DNA of 64,000 nucleotides. It comes from Todiramphus chloris collaris (Eukaryota; Chordata; Aves; Coraciiformes; Alcedinidae). The notes beneath the pieces are model-generated. The model made no database searches. It saw only the letters and a program-made list of their open reading frames with translations, and was not told the origin of the DNA. Every line of letters starts with the position of its first letter. Position 1 is the stretch's first letter. Made by a program: the position numbers and the translations under genes. Positions 52,926 through 64,000 of the stretch are shown here, piece after piece. Location: NCBI GenBank assembly GCA_025345505.1, contig JANVCC010000018.1, positions 4,276,490-4,340,489 on the forward strand. Direction: 5' to 3'.

Positions 52926-55904
52926 TAGTAATTGCTGATGGATATTTGTGTCTCAACTGCAGTAAACGAGGCTGTTACAGAGTGAGAGATGTGTTCCAAG
53001 CAAAGCTAGGAGGGGAGTGGATTTTCCTGTAGCATTTGAAGCTGAAAATGTTTTTGTTTTGGTTTGTTTTGTTTTTTTTTTTTTAAATATCTTTTTGCCA
53101 GAAATCCAAAATAGTCCATCGGGGTAAATTGAGTAGGAATTTGGTGAAACTCAAACTGCCACGTTGCTCTGCCTTCTCCTCCGCGTGTGCAATAGTACGT
53201 ACTAGCCTATAATAAAATGAACATGGGTATTCAGCCTTTTCAGGTTGCACTCGTGTTGAGGGAAGCAGCCAGCATTTAATGGTCTTTCTATCATAATCAT
53301 AACAACAACAGTCTTCTCATGTGGCGGTTTCCTTCTCTCACCAGTGCTGACCACTGTTACGGGAAACGAACTGGGTTATGGAGAAATCTCAAAAGGTTGC
53401 TTGTGAGCGTTGTGTGCAACGTTTATGATTGCATGCTGAGAGACAGATTTCATTGTGCTGAGAGAAATCATAAAGTACCACGTGTCAGAAATTATAAAAC
53501 TGAAATAAGATGTTTAACTGCAGCTATGCCAGAAGTCTTCAACAGAACTGTGAAGCCTACAAAATAAACTGATTTTATCATTTTTCTAAATTCAGAGCTG
53601 GATACATTTTTCAAAAGAGTTCCAGAACAACCTCTAACCTCATTTGGTGCTCAAAATTTGTGCTGACATATTCCTGTCTATCCAGGATGTGAGGAGGTGT
53701 TGCCCTGACCAATTCACTTGCTAGAACTGTTGGAGAACTTCACCTAGATGCCAGTCTGTCAACAAAACTTTTGTATCAGTTCACTAGACTGATTTAAAAC
53801 TCAGTTTTGCTGCTGTAGCTGCATCTACACCAGGAGTCCTTTGCCAATATTATATACCACTATTCCTTTACCGGCAAAGCACTCCTAGTATAGACATAGT
53901 TTTTGAGTCAACCTAGGAAGATTTCTGGTTTCATGTTTCAAGTGGTTTTGACATGATACCAGCTGAAACTTAGCGGTTTTAACAAAGTGTTGTGGCTTTC
54001 TTCTTCTTTCTTTTTCTTTTTTTTAAGTTCAACTGGTTTATTAGTTTGCACTAAGAAAAAGAAGTAAGTGGGTTAATTTGAACCCAATGCACTCAAGAGA
54101 ACTGAAACGAAAAGATTGTTCCCATGAGCTGTGGCAAAGTTCTCCTGGATCTAGAAGTTTAGCTTTAACCAACATAAAATGTTTATAATATATTAAATAT
54201 GTCAGTAGTACCCGTTACTTGGTACCTGCTGCCCACTAGCCTCCCAGAGCAGGTTTTTTGGCTGGGCTGAGTGTTTTGTTCATTGGACGTGTGATGTCAG
54301 GGCTCTTGTGCGTATCATTTTCTGGGTAAGAACTGCCAGACTAAAGCCCAATATTTTTTCTAACCTACTGTCTTCTGTCTGTCAGTGTTCGGGGACATAG
54401 TTGCTGAGAAAGCAGAGGGAAAATCTGGGGCTATAATCAGCTTTTTTTCTTCTTCCTTGTGCCTCCATAGTTTACCTATTGTGCAACACTATATCTAGGA
54501 ACGAAGGAGGGTGAAATTCTTCCCGACCCCATCTGGTGATCAGCTTATGCCCTGAAGCACGAGAACTGAGATCCCCTTGTAATTTTCTTCCTCACTAAGT
54601 GTAACCTCATATGCTGCTCTCATTCACATAAATGCCTCCTGTAGAAAATGTTGTGCTGGGTTTGATTAATAGAGTACTTCTCTGCCTCGTTATGAATCAG
54701 CAGCAGCATTTACAGATCCGGGAGGTGAAAACTTCAGATGAGCTTTAAATAAGCCTGACTGGAAACAAAGCTGTGTGACATTCGCTGTCTCTTCTGCAAA
54801 TGTAAGAGTCAGCAATTCAAAGTACCAGCTGAGACTTCATCGAGAAAGGGAAGATACAGTGCTGCTAGGGCAGGGGGAATGAGCTGAACCGAGGAAGGCA
54901 GGCTGACTTTCCCATCTATTGTGGATTATGTGTTTTTCTTGCCAGATAAACTCACTTTTGTGGGATACTTTAGAATCCCAAATTGCTCGTATTTCCCCCA
55001 AAACAGCGAGGACTCAGCTGCTTATTAAAGTTTGCAGTGAGCAAGTGGTCTGATAGATTATTTGCCATGTTATTCCCTACCCTTGTCTCCTGCTCAATTT
55101 AGAAAAGACAAACACCCATCAAAGGCGACTTGTTAGCTCTCTGGTAGCCCCCCCATTTAATAAGGCGATTAGTGTGAGCATGTTACATCAGTGTGAGCAC
55201 TTGTGAATTGTGCTGGCTTCCCCACAAGGCTTTTTGGTGCTCTTCTTCAGGTTGTTGATTGTAATCTGTAAAGCTCTATGTGCTTTGATATTCCAACAAA
55301 GTGCTGGGATGCTTTCCGCATCCAGTCCCTCTGAATTCTGGGACGAATGGATGCTCGTTGCCACATAAATTGTGCCAACGAGAGGCAAAGTTGATGCCAC
55401 AGATGAGACACCTCTTTGATCAGGTGTTAGGTGTCCACAGAAAATTGCTAAATGTCCACCTGTTTGGTGTGGTAGTAGGGAGAGAGTTGTTTGGGCTGTG
55501 CATCTCCACCGGTTCCCTTGTAACGTGACATTTAGTGGGAATTACCCACTGGTTTCCTAACATGGTCACTGGGCATAGCTTGGGTATGTATTAAAAGAAT
55601 AGACCCTTGTCTGAAAAAGAAGGATTTTTTTTATTACCTTTATTGGAATTTACCAAGCATTCCTTCAGAAATACCCTTGTTTCTTAATCTTTTTTTGCCT
55701 GGTAATTTTGGGAAAATAATTAATTCCTAATAACTTTAACAGTAAATACCAGTTTCCTATAACAAAATCCATATTACTGCAAGTAAGCACATAAACTGTT
55801 TTTGTTCCGTTCCACTCGAGGTTCTTGCATAGCTATTCTGTGATTAAACAGAAAGAATATTTAAAGCCTGGCTGGCCCACACCTGAGTTGAAAATAACTC
55901 AGCA

Positions 55905-56400
55905 CTTCGGGGTTCGCTCTTGCATTCCTTTGCTCTGTCTAGGTCGTGTTTATTTTCCTAGAGTATCAGAGTACAGGTTTTACAAATCACGGCGCAATCC
56001 TAACCCTACCCCAGGACGGGGCTGTGGCACTGCAAGGCACAGACTCGCCCTTATTCGACATGGCATTTTAACTAGGATCCTGCAAAAGCAACATCCAAGG
56101 GTCATTAAAAAACAAATCGTCCAATAAGCAGATGCCTTTGCTGAGGCAACGCAGATTCAATTTGAACCCCGCTCGCTGCCCGTAAATCAGAAATCCTGTC
56201 TGTTCACATTTGGATCCTGCTATATTTGCTTTCTTTCTTTATTTATTTTCCCCCCCCCCCCTTTCCCTAACGGCACTCGCACACCTCGCTCACGGATCCG
56301 ATTACATTCCTGTTCAGACACCGAGCGGTTGCATCGGTGTTCCAGCATGGAACGAGGAAAGCTGTTGTTGCTCCAAAAGGCAACCGGTGAGAATTAGCTT
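55905..56400. promoter_or_regulatory. CpG-dense intronic island, candidate regulatory element
   Basis: CpG is frequent through this ~500 bp (cttcggggttcgctc, cacggcgcaatcc, cccgctcgctgcccg, ctcgctcacggatccg, accgagcggttgcatcgg), in contrast to the flanking intron. It lies about 3 kb after the NLS exon. Function is inferred from base composition only. Confidence 0.3.
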
Positions 56401-57426
56401 CTGTTGGCCAGGAAAAGCCACGGGCATAATGGCAGGAATGTGGTCAGCTGCAGGGACTGGGAAGTGGGAGTTAAGTGAGGTTTCATGCTTCATCACCGCT
56501 GTGGCACCGTCTGATCTATAGGCAACCTGTGACTTTCATCACTGAAATAACAGCACTCAAAAGCAGGTCCCGTGAAATCTTTTTTTTTCCTTTTCCTCTT
56601 CCCCCCTTCACACACTCAGGGACGTTACACTTTCATTTCTCATCATTCTTAGGGTTGTAGAGAGCAGATTGAAAAGCTTCAGAAGTGGCTTACCTGGAAG
56701 TTAGAGGGGACCCATCTCCACTGGCAGGCAGGGACTGGTTTCAGGGACAGTGTAAACTGAGTCTGCTGGGAAGACTGTGGGCAGAAAACACCTTTGACTC
56801 CCAGATGGAGGAAGAGGATGATACCAGCTTGGCCTTCTTTAATTTCCCATTCAGTAATTGCAAGCACTGGGCTGGACACTGCCCTTTTGCAGAGTCAGGG
56901 GGAAGGCAGAACGCCATGCTCATCACAGCATTGTCCTTGGCTCTGGATATGAAGCTGTGCAGCATTCCCCTCAAAGACCAGTGTCAGTTCTCCAAGACCA
57001 TCAGCTGCAGGACAGGTTTGAAACAGGAACTGTGTAGCTGTTATTAGACCAGCGCTATGCAGGTGCCCTGCCAGGGGTTGGCTGTGTTTTACATGAGACC
57101 AGCAGCAGTTTGAAGCACACACCAGTTTGTAGCTGGTGGACATCAAGCTGAGAGCGCCTCAAAATGAAGTACATGGTTGCCTAGAACAGATAATTTAGAA
57201 ATAGGCTTGAACAGCTGAATTACACCTTTAGCTCACTGCAAGGTGGAGTAACAGCTACAAGACACAGCAGATGAGGTGGTGGAGTTGGGATTTCTGCTGC
57301 CGTGAACACAAGGGTGGCTGCAGTCTGCTGTATTTTATGCAAATCACTTGCATCCTCCAGGCGACTGGCGAGTTGCCATTGGTAAAGCTTGTGTCCCTCC
57401 TATTAAAGTATTCTTTTAACTTTATT

Positions 57427-57445
57427 CCCCCCCCCCCCCCCCCCC
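57427..57445. repeat. Poly-C run (C19)
   Basis: Nineteen C residues in otherwise AT-rich intron; a G-run on the minus strand. Confidence 0.9.
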
Positions 57446-60400
57446 AGTATAGTTGCCCTACTGGCATGTCTTGTTCAGTTTATTTATTTTTTTTCTTTAG
57501 AAATGTGACTCTTGGGAAGAGGGGGAAGAGGAGAAATAGTTTTAGAGGTTCTTCAGGCGAAAATCTGGTCTCAATTACGCTTCTGTACATTGGGGTGTAA
57601 CTCCATTGGATTCGACTTCATTGATTGAACTGGGCAATCCAGATCAAGCCCTGGGCTTTTAGAGATTCCTAAGAAATAGTCAGAGAAGGAGGTTGCATTT
57701 TTGTTGTTTTTTTGGTTGGGGGGGTGTGGTGTTAAAACAATAGTTGGGTTACTCATGCAGAAAGTCATCTTGGCTTTGTTAAGATCAGAAGTGAGGATCT
57801 TTGTTTTAAGTGTTTACCAAAGATAGCTCCAGACAGCTTGTTTTTTTAGTATCAGCAGTAGCACCAATGCAATCCCCAGCAGCCAGTGCTAGAGCTGACG
57901 GATGGATTTAAATGCAGGTGGCTTTGCAAAGGATGTGTGCATGTGTGAAGTTGGGGTGTTAGAGGTGGTACGCTGAGGAGCTGCAAGCCTGTAATCATGC
58001 GCTCTCTGATCATGTAGCTCAGCTTGAGAAATAGGAAACTGTTTTTTTTTTTTTTCTATAGTAAATGTATGTGCTTCAAATCCAATCTCAAAGCAGTGGA
58101 AAAACTTCTTCTTTGGGGCTATTTGTGAGCTTTTTCTTCTCCCCATTGACACTTCAGAACAGTAAGAGAAGTCATGTCGCTGGAGAGCCAATGTCACCGG
58201 TGGGACAGCTGGTCACTGTTTGGGTTTTTTTGGTTTTTTTTTCATTTTTCTTTTTTTTTTTTTTTCAGTGCTATACAATGCATCCAGTCTTAGACTGATT
58301 TTTAAACCAACTCATTGTCCATCAAGCATCAGCACCCATTGCCGCTGGATGCAGCCAGTCACAGACCAGAAGGTTGAAGAGCCGTGTCCGTCTCCCATTC
58401 GACTATAAATGCAGCAGTAAAACCTCCCCACAAAATAATTCTCAATACTCGATATTCCCTGCTGAATTCAGCGAGGTTTACCTGGCAGTGCAAGCAGGAG
58501 GGAGCTGTTTGTGCTTTAGTTTAGACCTCGCCCTGCTGACTTGTTTCAGCCGAGCTGTGCCCGGGCTCTCTCAGCATACGCACGATATGCCCTGTTGTGA
58601 ATGAATCTGCTGAAAGCTGCACTTCTCTTCACACCCACGCAGGCATAACAGAAATGTTTACAAAAGGAGGACTGCTCTTAGTAATCGCTCCAAAATTTTC
58701 AAGTGCAAATGCCAACTCAAAGTGGCCGCTGCCTCCTTTGCTGTTGTTGAATGCTCTGCTGGCCTTTCCCCATCGTTGCCATATGGGAAAACGGGGGGCT
58801 TTTGCCTGAGCTGCCTGCTGTAATTTTGGGATAGTAATTTGCCTTGTTTTGGAGGGATTCCTTTAGGGAGGAATCCACATTTGCTCTGCCTCAGAGCTTG
58901 TAAGGTTTCTCATCTGTTCTGGGCTTTTTGCAATTCGGAAGATGTGCTGTGCCTGCAGAGCATGTGGTGCTTTGGGTGATGGCGCAGGACCCGGCAGACA
59001 CACGCAAGCCCACCAGCCAGAGTGAACAGGGAAGCTGGTCTCTGGTGTAGGAGGCAGAGTAAGACCTCTTACAAATCTGCTGGTACATCCTAAGTAGTCA
59101 CTCCTGCCCATCTGTGCTTGTCAAGGAGAAGATGACCTTCCTAAGGACATTGTTGTGTTTCATTCAGAAGCATTTGTGTGGCTCTGCCCTGGAAGTGCTG
59201 TTCTGGGAGCTGGCACCTGCCCGTGGTGCACCCAGCACCATCCTTCCCCCCAGGAAGTTTGATTTGGTTGTGTGTGGGACCAGAAGAGATGGGCTGGTTG
59301 GGCCTCAGTGGCCAAAGTCATCAGTGGGATGACTCCAGCAGCACTGTAAGGAACATCTGATGGTGGGACCAAAGGGTGCCATGTGAGATCCAGCTGCATG
59401 TCCACCTTCAAGGACTAGACTGGGCAGCTTTGGACTCTACCTTGTGACATTTTACTCCAGGGACTGGGCAATGCCACTGAGCAGCTACATTTACCCTGGG
59501 GCTAGCAGAATGTGTTCTGCTCTCTGCTCTCATGTCCATGCAAACCTTGGCTGCTGTCAGTCAGCAGATGCAGATTTTAGCACATTTACTCTAGGATCTG
59601 GTGAAACTTGTATCTTCACTTTCTGGTTTCCTAAGAGGCCAAAGATAACCCTTTAAGACAGTAATCCCCAGGGCAAAATTCCCCACCCTGCCTCGACCGT
59701 GACCTCAGCCATGCCTCGCTGTGGAGGAATTGCAGTAACCCTGCAGCCTGGGGTATTGAGACCTTCTCCTCAGTCACTGAGATCTGACACATCATCTGAT
59801 GGTCTGCTTGGCTGAGGATTTTCCTCTTTATTATTTCCTATGCCCTGAGAAGAAATGTTCTCATTTCCCTGGAGTCAAGTTGCTTGCACTCTGGTTTCAG
59901 AGGGGCTGAAGTTTGCACCCAAATATTGGAGTTGAAAGCTTCCAGCTGAGATAAGCACCCTATTTTGTGAGTAAGGTCCTCAGAGAATGCCTGCACCTTA
60001 AAGAAGTGACCATCTAAACATGCACTATATCATTGTTGTCCTTAAATTTAGATAGAAATTGCATCCAATAGAGATTGGGTCAGTCACCCAAGTACAACAG
60101 GAGACTTGCTCCAGGGCCAGAAGCAATTAAGTCACAGCACACTAACAGTTCATCCTCTTTTATTCTCTTTCTCTAAAATACTTTGCAGTTCAAAATCTCA
60201 CAGTATTGGGACTCATGGAGATCTGAAATCAAATATATATATATCTAAAAGTGGTATTGCGTCTCTGGGGGTGGAATAAGATATAGAAGCTGTGTTTAAA
60301 TTGAAGCTAGAGAATATATGGTATGCTTTTGGGTCAGCTGATGGTCTGTGCAGCCCTGTATTCTGCTTCTGACAGCACAGTATGAGGTGTTGTTTTAAAA

Positions 60401-61134
60401 GCCCACCTTTTGCCATTCATCCTTCACATGTCCACACAGGCATTCACAGTTGCTGGAGGAAGGATCTTAGGTGGAAAATCAAGTCTATCATGGATGTTCA
60501 AAGTGGTGAGGGTGCTAGAGATGCTCAAGATCTTCTCGTGCCATGGGGATTGGACTACCAGAAGTGGCATGAACTTTCAGAAGGCAGCTCCTTCCCTGAG
60601 GTTGTTACCATCTTAGACCAAAATCCTGTAAAAACAACCTCTGCCATGAATTTTTTTTTCTTTCTCTAGCCTTTACCTACTATGTAATTTCCTTCCCTGA
60701 CCTAAAACTGAAACTTTAAGGGACTCTGTTTTAGATTCGGAAGCAGAGATTGAAAAGCTCTCGGATTTTGAAGGAGCTTGGATTTGAGATTGTGCTCCTG
60801 ACACATCATTAATTTTAAGATTGTTTTCCCAGCAAGCCTAGGCTTTCCGTTCCCAGTTGAAGATCGTTTACCATTGACTGCACAGTGAATTATAGTAGTG
60901 GAATGAGGCAGAGAAATATGTCGATATCAGATATAACAACGAGCAGTCAGTCAGATTTGAACCTGTGCCAATCTATACAACCCTAGCCTTGAAATTGTTA
61001 AACAAAGTTCATTACATTTAATGATCAAGTGTCTTTCAGATTTCTGAGGAGTTTATGTTAACCATTTATATTACTCAGCTCTAATATAAATGGCAAACTC
61101 CAGGAAAATCCTCTTAAAATTAAATTGGAATGTT

Positions 61135-61151
61135 GGGGGGGGGGGGGGGGG
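61135..61151. repeat. Poly-G run (G17)
   Basis: Seventeen G residues in AT-rich intron, about 1.3 kb upstream of the 162-bp exon. Confidence 0.9.
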
Positions 61152-62370
61152 TGTTATATATCTATATAGTTATTTTGCTTCAAGGAAGTATCTGGTTTCC
61201 AGACATCTCTTCAAACAAATCATGTCTGAACAGAAAAAATAAACAAGGAATAGCTGAAACTACAAGGTTTTGCTGTGTGGAAGAGCAGGCAAAGGAGTTA
61301 AAAAAAGGGAAAAAAAGGTTGAATTTCCTGAAAAAGTGCCTTTGCTTATGCCACGTGTCTATCACGTTACTGTCTACAAAGGAGAGCCTTAGCACTGATA
61401 GAGCAGGTTGTCCAAATGGAGTGGACATGATGTGCTGTACTGAAAATATTGAGGATTTGGAGGGATGCGTTATAATTTATATCAGCCAGTTCAGAGAGAG
61501 TTTTCTGTTTATCGTGTAGTGCCCAAAACAAACTTTGAGGTTGAAAGAGCTTTGTTTTTATTGATGTAAAGAAATAAAAAATAATAGTTTATGAGGCATT
61601 CAGTGGTATCTTTATCACCAGACATTAACTGAGAGCAAATGGTTTATAAATCCAAACACCAGTGAGTAAAACCAGGTCTCCCTCTCTCACTTAGTGCAAT
61701 CCACCAGTGCTACAGCAAAAAATAAACTGTATTTATCCCTGAAACAATTTCATCTATAGTGAGCTGTAGCAAGTACATCAAAGGCATCATGAGCTTCTGA
61801 TAGTCATCCCAAACCATTTGGTTTCATACTGTTGTAATTGAGGTGACTGTAGGTACTTGGGCCAGCATCCAGAAGTGACATTTTTGGACGGATGCTGATA
61901 AGATTAATGATGTTTTCTGTCTTGGATCTTATTTTCAGCACTGAAAACACCACTGTGTAATGTTTGAACCAGATAACAACTTGACAGGTGTGCCAAGTGC
62001 TGACTGTAGAGTCTTCCCATCTCTGAAGTCCACTTCCTAAGCTCAGACCTGGGTCTTGTACTTGCTGTCTGCTTATCTGTCTAAATCCTCGAGGGCTGGC
62101 GAGTCTTGGTATAAGATGTTGTTGGACTTGGATGAGAGACACCAGGAATTTGCAGCACAGCTGCTGGATTTTTTCAAACTCGGCTCGTTGCTCCATTCAT
62201 TTCCCCAAAAAGTTATCAGGAAGGAGAAGAACAGAGGGGGGTTGAGTCCTAGAGGAATAGGTTATGTTTCATTACGTTCTCATTCCTTCTAGCACTGATG
62301 TGTGTACTCTCAGTAATCCCACCTCTTTCAGTTAGGCTGATGCTGCCCTAAAATTTTTATTCCTTTGTAA

Positions 62371-64000
<1,630 letters not shown>

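Noticed and set aside
56685-57047. 120-codon + strand frame in the intron before the 162-bp exon
   Set aside because: No recognisable domain, and competing frames lie on the minus strand. Length is within what chance allows over 64 kb in six frames.

Overview
The window is vertebrate, almost certainly bird, intronic DNA from the RUNX2 locus (Runt-related transcription factor 2), read on the + strand. Four internal coding exons are present: 7085-7241 (157 bp), 12943-13047 (105 bp), 52711-52884 (174 bp) and 62411-62572 (162 bp). Their lengths, AG/GT borders, codon phases and translations match the exons that encode most of the Runt DNA-binding domain and the start of the transactivation region in RUNX genes. 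Residues such as [30 protein letters not shown] and [13 protein letters not shown] identify the paralog as RUNX2 rather than RUNX1 or RUNX3. The exons with the start codons (P1 and P2 N-termini, the Q/A tract, the first part of the Runt domain) lie upstream of the window. The exons with the 66-bp cassette, the nuclear-matrix targeting region and the VWRPY end lie downstream. Residue numbers below use the 521-residue human isoform, anchored on the well-known R225/R228/R169/M175 positions.

Layout. 1-1250 is C-rich, CpG-rich sequence with a degenerate short-period repeat, probably the downstream shoulder of the P2 promoter/exon 2 CpG island. 1251-7084 is the rest of that intron. 7242-12942 (5.7 kb) separates the two Runt-domain exons. 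13048-52710 (39.7 kb) is one very large intron holding all nine of the retrotransposon pieces I could recognise. 52885-62410 (9.5 kb) and 62573-64000 (partial) are the last introns.

Mobile elements. All nine recognised pieces are CR1-type LINE fragments. One is a roughly 0.7-kb copy with a readable but frameshifted reverse-transcriptase C-terminus; one is a roughly 1-kb ancient, strongly diverged copy. They all fall between about 18.87 and 42.56 kb, leaving both flanks free of recognisable transposons. CR1 as the only visible repeat family, with low overall repeat density, is the reason for calling the host a bird; a crocodilian or turtle is possible but less likely.

I found no second protein-coding gene, no RNA gene, no CRISPR array and no prokaryote-type system. 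The remaining open frames are homopolymer artefacts, CR1 remnants, or short frames expected by chance. The most useful non-coding observations are several CpG-dense islands inside otherwise CpG-poor introns (candidate regulatory elements), a perfect 20-bp palindrome, a 30-bp tandem duplication, and an F-to-L change at an otherwise conserved Runt-domain position. I see no evidence for an undescribed biological system.
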